Positions 1-8,198 of a DNA stretch of 46,173 nt are shown here, in pieces (within the stretch, counting starts at the first letter, position 1; each line of letters starts with the position of its first letter). This DNA is from Clostridiales bacterium (GTDB taxonomy: Bacteria > Bacillota > Clostridia > Oscillospirales > CAG-272), in NCBI GenBank assembly GCA_016288155.1, contig JAEEYP010000091.1, forward strand, positions 1 to 46,173, read 5' to 3'. The position numbers were made by a program, and so were the translations under genes. The notes beneath the pieces are model-generated. The model searched no databases. It saw only the letters and a list, made by a program, of their open reading frames with translations, and had not been told where the DNA came from.

Positions 1-2
1 AA

Positions 3-1076
3 CTAAGAAAAGAACAAAAAGTAACACAGGAAGAATTGGCTGCGGCAGTTGGAGTGACCCCGCAGGCAATCTCAAGGTGGGAAGGAGAAGGCGGGTACCC
101 CGATATCGAACTTCTGCCCGAAATCGCCGATTTCTTCGCCGTGAGTATTGATGAACTGATCGGCTACCGGAAATCTGAGCGGGAGGAAAAGCTCAACCGT
201 ATTCACAAAGAATTGAACCGCCTTTCTGAGGTCGGTACCACGGACGAGCGGATCCGCTTTGCCCGGGAATCTCTCATTCACTTCCCAGGAGACGAAGAGA
301 TCAAATCCCATCTCGCCACCTGTCTCTATTATCGTTGGTCGGAAAACCGTGACGAAGCAGCACGGGACGAAGCCGAGGTTCTCTTGCGGACGCTGATGGA
401 AAACAGCCGGGATTCGGATATCCGGCATGACGCCGTCTGCACCCTGATCGCGATCTACAAGGATTGCGGAAATCCGGAAAAAGCGCTTGAGACGGCGGAG
501 CTGCTCGCACCGATGAAATACTGCCGTGAATTCGCGATGGAGCAGGGGGTCGGTGACGGCAAAACCGAATGGTACATTCAGGACGAGATCGGCAAACTTA
601 CGGTTTATTTGGGGTTCGCCATGAAGTCGCTCGTCTTGAACGAAGACCTTCCGAACGACCCGTCGACGTGGGACAAGAAGATCGAAATGCTCAAAACTTC
701 AAACGAGCTCTATCGGATGATCTATGGAGAAAATCTGATGTTCCATCATACAACGCTGGAGTGGAACTACTGGCTGATTTCGACATATCTCATCGCTCAA
801 GGGAAGGAGGGCGAAACACTCGACGCGCTCGAATCCATGTGCGCGCATGCGCTCGCTTATGACCACTCCTATGAGGAGGATCACGGAAAAAGCTATTCGT
901 CCATCTTTACCGACAAGCTGATCTACCCGGAACACGGAAAGGATGTTCACGAATGGACGGAGCATAATCAGAGTTGGTATATGCTCGACCATATGAAAGC
1001 ATCACGGTATGACGTTATCCGAGATAATAAGCGCTTTGTTGCTATCGTAAATGCGTTAGAGGAAAAGGCAAAATAA
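3..1076 (+). CDS. XRE-family HTH regulator with helical (TPR-like) C-terminus, 5'-truncated by window
   Basis: The reading frame is open from base 3, so the true start lies outside the window. The first visible residues (LRKEQKVTQEELAAAVGV) are the first helices of a Cro/CI-type helix-turn-helix, followed by the recognition helix TPQAISRWE and the closing segment PDIELLPEIADFFAVSIDELIG. This is the standard XRE signature. The remaining ~280 residues are charged, helical and TPR-like, as in regulators that sense a ligand or partner through helical repeats. Base use is visibly less GC-rich than in later genes, which hints at different ancestry. The neighbouring gene on the same strand is a distant paralogue with the same architecture. 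A hairpin terminator follows 10 bases after the stop. DNA target and signal are unknown. Confidence 0.85.
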   Translation, partial: LRKEQKVTQEELAAAVGVTPQAISRWEGEGGYPDIELLPEIADFFAVSIDELIGYRKSEREEKLNRIHKELNRLSEVGTTDERIRFARESLIHFPGDEEIKSHLATCLYYRWSENRDEAARDEAEVLLRTLMENSRDSDIRHDAVCTLIAIYKDCGNPEKALETAELLAPMKYCREFAMEQGVGDGKTEWYIQDEIGKLTVYLGFAMKSLVLNEDLPNDPSTWDKKIEMLKTSNELYRMIYGENLMFHHTTLEWNYWLISTYLIAQGKEGETLDALESMCAHALAYDHSYEEDHGKSYSSIFTDKLIYPEHGKDVHEWTEHNQSWYMLDHMKASRYDVIRDNKRFVAIVNALEEKAK

Positions 1077-1086
1077 AATCTTCATA

Positions 1087-1118
1087 AATCAAGGCGGGGA
1101 TTGCTCCCCGCCTTGATT
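1087..1118. terminator. Hairpin terminator after the first XRE regulator
   Basis: A perfect 14-bp stem (1087-1100 with 1105-1118) closes on a TTGC loop. The following T tract is short (GTTAGAGTT), so it may be a weak intrinsic terminator or an RNA-stabilising hairpin. Confidence 0.6.
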
Positions 1119-1181
1119 GTTAGAGTTGAAAAACGAGTTAATTATTATTGCCCCAGTCGCACCAAACCCGTAAACAAACCG

Positions 1182-1338
1182 CGAGGGACATCTGCTATAT
1201 GGCAAGTGTCCCTCGGGGCTTCTTTTGGTTTTCACGAAAAACTGCGCGATCTGAGCTCCTCATCCGGGCGCCGAAGGCGCACGGATGATAAGGTTTTGCG
1301 GCGCTGTGCGGCGCCTGCGCTGTACACAGCGCAAAACC
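1182..1338. other. Cluster of three non-coding hairpins
   Basis: Three hairpins lie in tandem in the long gap between the two regulators. The first pairs CGAGGGACA (1182-1190) with TGTCCCTCG (1207-1215) and is followed by a T-rich run. The second is 1261-1287, CATCCG-GCGCC-GAA-GGCGC-CGGATG. The third is 1292-1338, pairing GGTTTT plus GCGCTGTG with CACAGCGC plus AAAACC. I see no convincing coding frame here. It could be an untranslated leader, a small RNA, or a degenerate palindromic repeat element. The sequence alone does not decide. Confidence 0.45.
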
Positions 1339-1373
1339 GGAGTTCCCCGGATCTCTCATTCTCAGCCAAAAAG

Positions 1374-1402
1374 AAAAGGACTTGCGTTCGCAAGTCCTTT
1401 TT
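1374..1402. terminator. Strong bidirectional terminator
   Basis: A 13-bp stem (AAAAGGACTTGCG / CGCAAGTCCTTTT) with a TT centre ends in T5. The A-rich 5' flank makes it usable in both directions. It closes the multi-hairpin block upstream of the second regulator. Confidence 0.75.
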
Positions 1403-1456
1403 CTGATTTCTCTTCCCTTCTCGCCCGCCGGTTGAGGCGGCGATACAAACGCGTTA

Positions 1457-1485
1457 TTGCCATTTCGGCGGAAATCGGCTATAAT
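1457..1485 (+). promoter_or_regulatory. Promoter of the second XRE regulator
   Basis: TTGCCA (1457-1462), a 17-bp spacer and TATAAT (1480-1485) form a housekeeping sigma promoter, about 44 bases upstream of the chosen start codon. Confidence 0.8.
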
Positions 1486-1528
1486 AGAGTCCGGGATCCC
1501 GAAAGAACGAACGACGAGGTACGATACC

Positions 1529-2575
1529 ATGGAAATGGGACGAACTATCAAAAAACTTCGCTGCAGGGCGGGGATGACGCAGGAACAGCTCGCCGAGCGG
1601 CTCAGTGTGAGCGCGCAGTCCGTATCCAAATGGGAGAACGCCGTATCCATGCCGGACGTCGCCCTTCTTCCGGCGCTGGCGGAGGTGTTCGGCGTGAGCA
1701 TCGACGAACTGTTCGATCTGAGCGCGGAGCAGAAGCTGCTCCGGATCGAAAGCCGCATGGATACGGAAAGCGAGCTCCCGGGCGAGCTTTTCTGGGAATA
1801 CGAGGATTTTCTGAAAACGCAGCTCGCCGCTGGCGGCGACCGGCGCCGCGTCCTCAGCCTGCTCGGGCACCTGTACCATCACCGCATGGAATCCGACGGA
1901 CGGAAAGCGAGCCGCTGCGCGCGGGAGGCGATCCGCCTCGCCCCGGAGATCAAGGACTGCCAGTGGCTGCTCGACCGGGCGGAGGGACAGTATACGTGGG
2001 ACTGGAACGTATCCCAGCACAGCCGCGTCATCGACTTTTATAAGGAGCTGATCGCGGACGGGAGCGCGGGAGCGCGTTCGCCGCTGCCGTACTGTTATCT
2101 GCTCGACAATCTGATCGCCGATCACCGTACCGAAGAGGCGAAGCGGTATCTGGCGGAGTACCGCGCGCTGCCCGCCTCCAAGGAGTTTCTGGCGGACGTA
2201 TACGCGGCGCATATCGCGCTCGCCGATTACGACGAGGCGGCGGCGGACGCGATCATCGCCGAAGGCATGACGAAGTACGCCGGCGACGGCGGTTTCCTCT
2301 TCGAGGCGGCGCAGTATCACGCGCGCAAATGCGAATACGAGGAAGCGATTGCGTGCTACGAGGCGTCCTACGCCGCGGAAGAGGAAGAGAAGCCGCGCTT
2401 CACGGACGCGCTCGAAGGGATCGCGCTGATCTGTGAGATCACGGGCGAGTACGAAAAGGCCGCCGCCGTATACGACCGGATCCTCTGTAATCTGAGGGAC
2501 GAATGGGGCTTCACGGAGGAAACGGTCGTGGAGGAAACGAGGCAGAAAAGAGACCGTCTGCTCGCAAAGAAATAG
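1529..2575 (+). CDS. XRE-family HTH regulator with TPR-like repeats
   Basis: This is a 348-residue regulator. Residues ~5-60 form a Cro/CI helix-turn-helix (LRCRAGMTQEQLAERL, then the recognition helix SAQSVSKWE, then the family tail GVSIDELFDLS). The rest is alpha-helical with repeated Ala/Tyr patterns such as YEEAIACYEASYAAEEEEKPR and EYEKAAAVYDRI, typical of TPR units. The start was chosen at this ATG because GAGG lies 9 bases upstream and a perfect promoter lies just before it; the ORF opens further upstream, but at the -35 box. It probably binds its own control region or a nearby operon. It belongs to the same family as the truncated regulator at the window edge, which suggests an old duplication. 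The signal is unknown. Confidence 0.85.
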   Translation: MEMGRTIKKLRCRAGMTQEQLAERLSVSAQSVSKWENAVSMPDVALLPALAEVFGVSIDELFDLSAEQKLLRIESRMDTESELPGELFWEYEDFLKTQLAAGGDRRRVLSLLGHLYHHRMESDGRKASRCAREAIRLAPEIKDCQWLLDRAEGQYTWDWNVSQHSRVIDFYKELIADGSAGARSPLPYCYLLDNLIADHRTEEAKRYLAEYRALPASKEFLADVYAAHIALADYDEAAADAIIAEGMTKYAGDGGFLFEAAQYHARKCEYEEAIACYEASYAAEEEEKPRFTDALEGIALICEITGEYEKAAAVYDRILCNLRDEWGFTEETVVEETRQKRDRLLAKK

Positions 2576-2590
2576 AAGACGCCGAAATAC

Positions 2591-2622
2591 AAAAGATCCT
2601 GCCGATCGGGCAGGATCTTTTT
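2591..2622. terminator. Bidirectional terminator between regulator and glpK
   Basis: A 13-bp stem, AAAAGATCCTGCC / GGCAGGATCTTTT, is flanked by T5 on one strand and by A4 on the other. It serves both converging genes. Confidence 0.85.
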
Positions 2623-2642
2623 GTATCACGACAGGTTTTCTC

Positions 2643-4145
2643 TCACTCCGCACCCCGGTCGGCGGCCCAGGCGGACGCCGCGCGCACGGCGCGGTGCCAT
2701 CCGGCGAGCCGGGCGGCGCGCTCCTCCTCGGACATCCGCGGGGTAAAAACGGTCGAGTCCGCGAAGTGCGCGCGCAGCGCTTCCCGGTCCTCCCAGAAGC
2801 CGCACGTCAGCCCGGCGAGATACGCCGCGCCGCGCGCCGTCGCTTCCGCGGAGGCGGGGCGGACGACCTCCGTGCCGGAGAGATCCGCCTGGAACTGCAT
2901 GAGCAGGCGGTTTGCGGACGCGCCTCCGTCCACGCGGAGCCGCGTGAGGGGCAGCCCCGTATCGGCGACGGCGGCGCGGAGGATATCGTCCGTCTGATAG
3001 GCGATCGATTCGAGCGCCGCGCGGATCAGATGATCGCGCCCGGAGGCGCGCGTCATGCCGACGATCGTGCCGCGCGCGTACATGTCCCAATACGGCGCGC
3101 CGAGCCCCGTGAAGGCGGGCACGACGTAGACCCCGGCGGTGTCCGGCACCTTCGAGGCGAAGTATTCGCTGTCGCGCGTCTCGCGGATGAGTCCCATCGC
3201 GTCGCGGAGCCACTGGATCACGGCGCCGCCGACGAAGACGCTCCCCTCCAGCGCATACTGCGGACGCTCGCCGGACAGTACGGCGGCGCAGGTCGTCAGC
3301 ATCCCGGCGCGGGAGGCGACGGGCGTCTCCCCGCAGTGTACGAGCAGAAAGCAGCCGGTCCCGTAGGTGTTCTTCGCGTCGCCCGCCGCAAAGCAGCCCT
3401 GCCCGAAGAGGGCGGCCTGCTGGTCCCCGGCGATGGCGCAGACCGGCACCGATACGCCGAAGAGCGTGACGTTCCCGTAAAACGCGCCGGACGGATGGAC
3501 CGTCGGCAGCATCGCGCGCGGGATCCCGAAGAGCGAAAGCAGCTCCTCGTCCCAGTCGTGCGTATGGATATTGTACAGCATCGTGCGGGAGGCGTTCGTT
3601 TCGTCCGTCTTGTGGATCGTCCCGCCGGACAGCTTCCAGAGGAGCCACGTGTCGACGGTGCCGAACAGCGCTCTTCCCTCCTCTGCCGCCGCGCGCACAC
3701 CCTCGACGTGCTCGAGGATCCACGCGAGCTTCGTGGCGGAGAAGTACGCATCCGGGCGGAGCCCCGTCTTCTCGCGGAGCATCGGGGCGAGCCCCTCGCG
3801 CGTCAGCCGCTCGCAGGCGTCCGCCGTCCTCCGGCACTGCCAGACGATGGCGGGGGTGAGCGGACGGCCGGTCGTCTTGTCCCAGACGACGACGGTCTCC
3901 CGCTGGTTCGTTATGCCGATGGCGGCGATCGCGGCAGGATCGGCGCCGCAGCGCGTGACCGCCTCGGTCAGCGTCGCGTACTGCGCCGCGTAGATCTCGA
4001 GCGGATCCTGCTCGACCCAGCCGGGCTTCGGATAGGACTGCGGAAATTCGCGCTGCGCGCAGGAGACGACGGCGCCGCTCCGGTCAAAGAGAATGGCGCG
4101 CGCGCTGGTCGTCCCTTCGTCGAGCGCAAGGATGTACGAGGTCAT
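2643..4145 (-). CDS. glpK: Glycerol kinase
   Basis: GlpK phosphorylates glycerol with ATP to sn-glycerol 3-phosphate in the cytoplasm. The 500-residue length is the family norm. FGGY-kinase signatures are clear: the N-terminal phosphate loop ALDEGTTSARAILFD, the WVEQDP segment that follows it, the NASRTMLYNIHTHDWD block, YGTGCFLL, and the C-terminal ATP-binding GLGAPYWDMYARGTIVGMTR. GGAGG lies 9 bases before the ATG. No glycerol facilitator or glycerol-3-phosphate oxidase is adjacent. The gene lies 61 bases downstream of a secreted-protein gene on the same strand with no clear terminator between, so the two may share that gene's promoter. The product could feed lipid synthesis or glycolysis; a G3P dehydrogenase-like gene lies 26 kb away. 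Confidence 0.97.
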   Translation of the reverse strand: MTSYILALDEGTTSARAILFDRSGAVVSCAQREFPQSYPKPGWVEQDPLEIYAAQYATLTEAVTRCGADPAAIAAIGITNQRETVVVWDKTTGRPLTPAIVWQCRRTADACERLTREGLAPMLREKTGLRPDAYFSATKLAWILEHVEGVRAAAEEGRALFGTVDTWLLWKLSGGTIHKTDETNASRTMLYNIHTHDWDEELLSLFGIPRAMLPTVHPSGAFYGNVTLFGVSVPVCAIAGDQQAALFGQGCFAAGDAKNTYGTGCFLLVHCGETPVASRAGMLTTCAAVLSGERPQYALEGSVFVGGAVIQWLRDAMGLIRETRDSEYFASKVPDTAGVYVVPAFTGLGAPYWDMYARGTIVGMTRASGRDHLIRAALESIAYQTDDILRAAVADTGLPLTRLRVDGGASANRLLMQFQADLSGTEVVRPASAEATARGAAYLAGLTCGFWEDREALRAHFADSTVFTPRMSEEERAARLAGWHRAVRAASAWAADRGAE

Positions 4146-4206
4146 GGACGGTATCCTCCGATGAGAGCGCGGCGGAGCCTGTCCGGCACGCGGGATGAGA
4201 AAGCGC

Positions 4207-5313
4207 TCAGTCGATGCGGTCGAGCTCTCCCGTCAGGAAATCGAACTCATAATGATAGAGGCGGCCGCCGTAGGAGAGCGAGAAGAGAAGGCTCGTCCTC
4301 GTGCGGTTGAACGTGATCTCGCTGCACGGGAAGGTGATCTCCGCCGCGTCGATCTCCCACAGGTCGTCGAGCAGCTCGATCACGTTGCCGTTCGAATCGA
4401 TGACGCGCAGAGAATAGACGCGGCGGTCGCCGTAGACGTAGGCGCCGTACAGAGCGGCCTCCTCGCCGGTCGTCATATAGGTGATCGTCTCAAAGCCGGG
4501 CTCGTTGCGCAGCACCGCCGCGATGCTCTCGTAGTCGTGGCTCTCCTCCTCGATCAGCGCCTCCGTCAGATCCGTGACGAAGTGGACGCCGAAGGGGGAC
4601 GCATACGCGAGCACGTACTCCATGAACGTGCCGTTGTTGCGGACGTAGTAGAGCGGGAGGACCCTGTTGATCGCCCCGCGGAAGTCGCTGTAATACGCTT
4701 TCGTGCCGAAAGAAACGGTGCCGTAGTCGGCGCCCGCCGTATAGACGCAGCCGTAGTTGAGACCGGCGGCGACGATGGGATTCTCACTGTCCGGCGTGAT
4801 GCGGAAGGTGCCGAGATTGATGATGCCCTTCTCCGGATCCCACTGCGCGTTCATGTAATATTTGGAGTAGCCGTACATGGCGGAGGGGGAACCGGCGAGG
4901 TCGCCGAGTTCCTCGATGCAGACGCAGGTGTAGCCGCCGATGTTGTAGGAGGTCACCGGCAGATTGTTCACGCGGGCGACGATCTTCGTCTCATATACGG
5001 CGCCGACGATGCTGCTGCCCTTGCCGCGCGCGGTGGCGGCGTATTTGGCGTAATTCGTCGGAACGTCGGCGGAGACGGCGGAAATGATCCCGTTTTCCGG
5101 ATCCCATACGACGCGGAAACCGTAATAGGCGAGGTCCTCGATGACGACGCAGGTACGCCCGCCGATGTTGTAGGAGGGGATCGGATGCCCGTCCACCGTG
5201 GCGAGGATCTGCGAGCTGTACACGTCTCCGACGCGGACGTCCTCGGCGGAAGCGACGGCGGTCAGCGCGGCGGCAAGAAGGAGAAAGCAGACGACGGCAA
5301 GTATTTTTTTCAT
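4207..5313 (-). CDS. Secreted protein with two copper-amine-oxidase-N-like repeats
   Basis: A 368-residue exported protein of unknown function. Residues 1-23 are a clean Sec signal peptide (MKKI, hydrophobic core, VASA cleavage site). Two homologous ~60-residue modules follow. Each runs VY(S/E)x(Q/K)I.A.V...P(I/V).SYNIGG.TCV.IE(D/E)L and ends in WDPE(N/K)GII, the pattern of the stalk-like domain found at the N-terminus of copper amine oxidases and in many Clostridial surface proteins. Usually that module binds the cell surface or serves as a structural repeat rather than a catalyst. The C-terminal half is beta-rich and unrecognised. It has its own TTGACA/TATGAT promoter and an AGGAAAGG ribosome site. 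Enzyme activity is not claimed. It probably lies first in an operon with glpK. Confidence 0.75.
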   Translation of the reverse strand: MKKILAVVCFLLLAAALTAVASAEDVRVGDVYSSQILATVDGHPIPSYNIGGRTCVVIEDLAYYGFRVVWDPENGIISAVSADVPTNYAKYAATARGKGSSIVGAVYETKIVARVNNLPVTSYNIGGYTCVCIEELGDLAGSPSAMYGYSKYYMNAQWDPEKGIINLGTFRITPDSENPIVAAGLNYGCVYTAGADYGTVSFGTKAYYSDFRGAINRVLPLYYVRNNGTFMEYVLAYASPFGVHFVTDLTEALIEEESHDYESIAAVLRNEPGFETITYMTTGEEAALYGAYVYGDRRVYSLRVIDSNGNVIELLDDLWEIDAAEITFPCSEITFNRTRTSLLFSLSYGGRLYHYEFDFLTGELDRID

Positions 5314-5348
5314 AATACGGATTCCTTTCCTCGTGATGGGGTACTATA

Positions 5349-5377
5349 ATCATACCATATAAGCAGGCGGTTGTCAA
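5349..5377 (-). promoter_or_regulatory. Promoter of the secreted-protein gene
   Basis: On the minus strand, TTGACA (5372-5377), a 17-bp spacer and TATGAT (5349-5354) lie just upstream of the signal-peptide protein. Confidence 0.8.
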
Positions 5378-5436
5378 AGGAAAGTAGAGGAATATCGGAA
5401 AATTTTACGTTTTTTCCGCCGCCGCGGAAAAACCGG

Positions 5437-5465
5437 TTGCAAAAACGCCGCGTTTTTGATATAAT
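5437..5465 (+). promoter_or_regulatory. Promoter of the small membrane protein
   Basis: TTGCAA (5437-5442), 17 bp and TATAAT (5460-5465). It faces away from the minus-strand promoter ~60 bp to its left. The transcript would carry a ~110-base leader before the start codon. Confidence 0.8.
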
Positions 5466-5582
5466 ATAACAGAACGGTCGCCGCGTATGCGCGGACGGGT
5501 CCCGGGGAATACTGCGATTACCGCCGGAGCGAATGCCGGCGAAGCCGCACTGCGGTGCGGGATAAAGGAAAGGATGAAAAAC

Positions 5583-5849
5583 ATGATCCGTATCACCGAA
5601 AAAGACGCCTGCCGCTCTGTCGCGCAGGCGATCCGCGATCTGCGGGGCGGGAACCGCATGACGGTAAACAACGACGTGAATCTGACGATGACGCTGTACC
5701 GCCGGGAGGAACCGGACAAACAGTGCGGCACGGCTAAGCTGAGCGGGAGTTTTGCCTTCTCGCTGCTCGACGCCGCGCTCGTTGTCGGGGCCGCCGCCGT
5801 GGTCCTGAGCGTCCTCGGCGCGATCAAGGCGATCTTCCGCCGCTTCTGA
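5583..5849 (+). CDS. Small single-pass membrane protein, function unknown
   Basis: An 88-residue protein. Residues ~1-20 (MIRITEKDACRSVAQAIRDL) look like a short amphipathic helix. Residues ~25-55 have a beta pattern with charged turns. Residues ~56-82 (SLLDAALVVGAAAVVLSVLG and following) form one transmembrane helix, ending in the basic tail KAIFRRF. I do not recognise the family. The start was chosen for AAAGGA 8 bases upstream; an ATG nine bases earlier (5574) is also possible but has poor spacing. The gene has its own promoter and its own terminator, so it is a single-gene unit. Confidence 0.7.
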   Translation: MIRITEKDACRSVAQAIRDLRGGNRMTVNNDVNLTMTLYRREEPDKQCGTAKLSGSFAFSLLDAALVVGAAAVVLSVLGAIKAIFRRF

Positions 5850-5855
5850 GCGGAT

Positions 5856-5894
5856 ACGGGCGGGCGGATCCCCCGCGGGCGCCGCCCGTTTTTT
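5856..5894 (+). terminator. Terminator of the small membrane protein
   Basis: ACGGGCGG (5856-5863) pairs with CCGCCCGT (5882-5889) and a T6 run follows. It begins 7 bases after the stop codon. Confidence 0.75.
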
Positions 5895-5942
5895 CATGCC
5901 GTCCCCGGCGCGCGCCGGGAATCCTTTGATCGGAGTCATTTC

Positions 5943-6833
5943 ATGATCGGATACATATATACCGTGATCGCCACGGTGCTGTTCAGTCTGATCGGCGCCG
6001 CCGTCACGCTCGCAAAAACGTGGGTCTCCTCCGATATCATCGCCTTCTCCCGGTTCTTCTTCGGAGCGATCTTTCTGCTTCTGTATATGCTCATCGCGCG
6101 CAAAAAGATCTCGCTGCGCCTCATCGGCGGCGCGATCTGGTTCGGCGTCGTCTGCAAGTGCGTCAATTACCTCACGGAAAACTACGCGATCTCCCACGGC
6201 TACTCCTTCGGCGGGATCATCTCCTGGCCGATGCAGTGCGTTACGGTGCTCCTCTTCTCGCTCTTTTTCCTGCACGAGAAGATCACACCGCGCGCGATCG
6301 CCGGCGTGGTCCTCTGTATCGCCGGCGTCGCCGTCATCAGCTGGAACGGCCGCCCGCTCGGCGAGATCTTCGAAGGCAGCGGCTTTCTGTACACGATGCT
6401 CATGGTGGTGGCGGGGATCGGCGCCGGATGCTTCACGATGGCGCAGCGGATGCTCGTCGGGAAGATGGATTCGTGCAATCTGAACCTCTCCATGTTCGTG
6501 CTCTGCATCCTCATCACCGGCGCGCCGCTCCCGTTCACCTCCGAATTCCAGGGACCCTTCTCCTGGTCGGCGCTGGGCGGGCTGCTCATCCTCGGCTTCG
6601 TCACCGGGATCGCGTTCCTTCTGACGGCGGAGGCGATGAAAACGGTCCCCGTCTTCATCGTCACGACGATCCAGAGTTCGTGCGTGCTGCTCACGCTGCT
6701 CTGGGCGGTGATCTTCTTCCGCGAGCCCGTGACGGCGTACATCCTGACGGGGACCGCCGTGTTCCTTATCGGCATGATCCTCGTCAACTGGAAAGCGATG
6801 AAGAAGGCGCCGGCGGAAGAAAAAACGGAGTAA
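5943..6833 (+). CDS. EamA/DMT-superfamily transporter
   Basis: A 296-residue integral membrane protein with about ten hydrophobic helices in two similar halves, the drug/metabolite transporter pattern. The first half begins MIGYIYTVIATVLFSLIGAAVTLAK; the second begins around residue 150 with LYTMLMVVAGIGAGCFTMAQRM. EamA features include the repeated patterns ending in W.ai.ffrEpvt (LWAVIFFREPVTAYILTGTAVFLIG) and FLHEKITPRAIAGVVLCIAGV. These proteins usually export or import amino acids, nucleosides or other small metabolites; the substrate cannot be read from sequence. GGAG lies 7 bases before the ATG. It has no obvious promoter of its own in the ~50 bases after the preceding terminator, so read-through or a weak promoter is likely. 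Confidence 0.9.
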   Translation: MIGYIYTVIATVLFSLIGAAVTLAKTWVSSDIIAFSRFFFGAIFLLLYMLIARKKISLRLIGGAIWFGVVCKCVNYLTENYAISHGYSFGGIISWPMQCVTVLLFSLFFLHEKITPRAIAGVVLCIAGVAVISWNGRPLGEIFEGSGFLYTMLMVVAGIGAGCFTMAQRMLVGKMDSCNLNLSMFVLCILITGAPLPFTSEFQGPFSWSALGGLLILGFVTGIAFLLTAEAMKTVPVFIVTTIQSSCVLLTLLWAVIFFREPVTAYILTGTAVFLIGMILVNWKAMKKAPAEEKTE

Positions 6834-6851
6834 ACAGAGAAAATAAAAGAG

Positions 6852-6886
6852 GCGCCCCGCGGTCCGCAGACCGCGGGGCGCTTTTT
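6852..6886. terminator. Bidirectional terminator between EamA gene and acyltransferase
   Basis: A perfect 13-bp stem (6852-6864 with 6869-6881), loop CGCA, T5 on the plus side and a T-rich run on the minus side. Confidence 0.9.
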
Positions 6887-6902
6887 CGTTCAAGGGATCC
6901 TC

Positions 6903-8168
6903 TCAGGCGCGCGGACGGGTACGGCGGTACAGCTCCTTTGCCGCCATGCGCACCTCGGCGACGGGGGTGCCGTCCTTCGGGAAACAGTAGAACAGCGCGT
7001 CCCGATCCCCGATGCTGATGACGTCGCCGAGCTCGTACCAGTAGAAGTCCGCGTTCAGATCACACGCCGCCCGCGGCGACTGCGTATACAGCACGCACCC
7101 GTTCCCGCCGGACAAGACGAAGCCGTCCGCCGTATGGACGAGCCGCCCGCCGCCGACGGTGTAAAGCGCTTTGGAATCCGCCAGCACGGCGATATCGACG
7201 GGGATGTCGCGCCGGTACGTCCCCTCGTCCAGCGCGCGGCAGACCTCGTTCCGCTCCCATTCGTACCAGTCGGGGATATGGGAAAACTCCGTCGGGCCGC
7301 CGTCCGCGGCGGCGAGAGAACCGTATTCGTCCATCTCGTACTCCGCGCCGCAGAGCGCGCACCGGAGGCGCGTGCCGCGTCCCTCCATGCCGCCCTCCCG
7401 CCCGCAGCGGGCACAGCGGAAAAGGATCCGGTGCAGCCCGTCCGCGCGGAACGGCTCCGTGACGGCGATCTTCTCCTCGCGCTGCCACGCGAAGCTGTCG
7501 AAGGTGAACGCGCGATCGAGCGCGCCGTCCAGTTCCCCGACGGACGAAGCGGCGACTTCTTCCCGCGTGAGAAGGCAACAGATCTCCGCGCGCACCGGGA
7601 CGTCCCGCTTCTGCAGGCAGTTATAGAGCGGATCGCGCGTAAACGCGCCGTACGTGCGGATCATCACGACGGGGACGCCGAGCCGCTTGAGGAGAGCGCC
7701 GAGCCGCCGCGGCAGGGAGATCGCGCATCCGTCGAAGGAATACCCCGCCTCCGGATACATGAGCACGCTCGTCTTCTTTTCGTGCAGCGCCGTCTCCATG
7801 TCGCGGATGAGCGTCAGATCGGAGACGAACTTCTGCGTCGGGATGCAGCCGAGGCGGCGCATGAGCCATTCCTTGCCGACGAATCCGTCCGTCGTGCAGA
7901 CGATGCAGTACGGACGCGGGAACAAGATCCGCGAGGCGATCTCCAGATCGATGAAGGAGGAGTGGTTCATCAAAATCAGCCACGGGCCGTCCCCCGCCTC
8001 CTCCATCCGGGAGGAGGTATACGAAAAATGCGCGTCGCGCAAATCCGACGCGGACGCCGCCCTCATCAGCGCCCGGAAGAAGAGCGTGGGACGCCGCGGC
8101 GGACGGTGCCGCATGCGCGGCAGGCGCATGACGCTGTCGTAGTCCATCGCTTTCGTTTTGATCTTCAT
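6903..8168 (-). CDS. Lysophospholipid acyltransferase-like protein with C-terminal zinc ribbon
   Basis: A 421-residue protein of the PlsC/LPLAT superfamily, which transfers acyl chains to glycerol phosphate backbones or other acceptors at the membrane. The catalytic HX4D motif is visible as NHSSFID (H69, D74). The second conserved block appears as YPEAGYSFDG, in place of the usual (F/Y)PEG, about 70 residues on. After the acyltransferase core (~residues 40-250) come paired cysteines CARC and CALC, a zinc ribbon, then a ~130-residue C-terminal region rich in beta pattern. This tail is much longer than in housekeeping PlsC (about 240 residues), so it may act on a special acceptor. GGAGG lies 6 bases before the ATG. 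It is the second gene of a two-gene operon, 30 bases after an RNHCP-domain gene. Confidence 0.8.
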   Translation of the reverse strand: MKIKTKAMDYDSVMRLPRMRHRPPRRPTLFFRALMRAASASDLRDAHFSYTSSRMEEAGDGPWLILMNHSSFIDLEIASRILFPRPYCIVCTTDGFVGKEWLMRRLGCIPTQKFVSDLTLIRDMETALHEKKTSVLMYPEAGYSFDGCAISLPRRLGALLKRLGVPVVMIRTYGAFTRDPLYNCLQKRDVPVRAEICCLLTREEVAASSVGELDGALDRAFTFDSFAWQREEKIAVTEPFRADGLHRILFRCARCGREGGMEGRGTRLRCALCGAEYEMDEYGSLAAADGGPTEFSHIPDWYEWERNEVCRALDEGTYRRDIPVDIAVLADSKALYTVGGGRLVHTADGFVLSGGNGCVLYTQSPRAACDLNADFYWYELGDVISIGDRDALFYCFPKDGTPVAEVRMAAKELYRRTRPRA

Positions 8169-8198
8169 ATCTGTCCTCCGATATCCGCCGCGCCGCCG

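Noticed and set aside
1195-1758. Minus-strand frame of 187 codons over the multi-hairpin stretch
   Set aside because: It reads through a strong terminator, the promoter and the helix-turn-helix of the next gene; no ribosome site and no domain.
5310-6893. Minus-strand open frame of 527 codons across the small membrane protein and the EamA gene
   Set aside because: Composition is Asp/Arg/Glu-rich shadow of the opposite frame; it crosses two promoters and a terminator.
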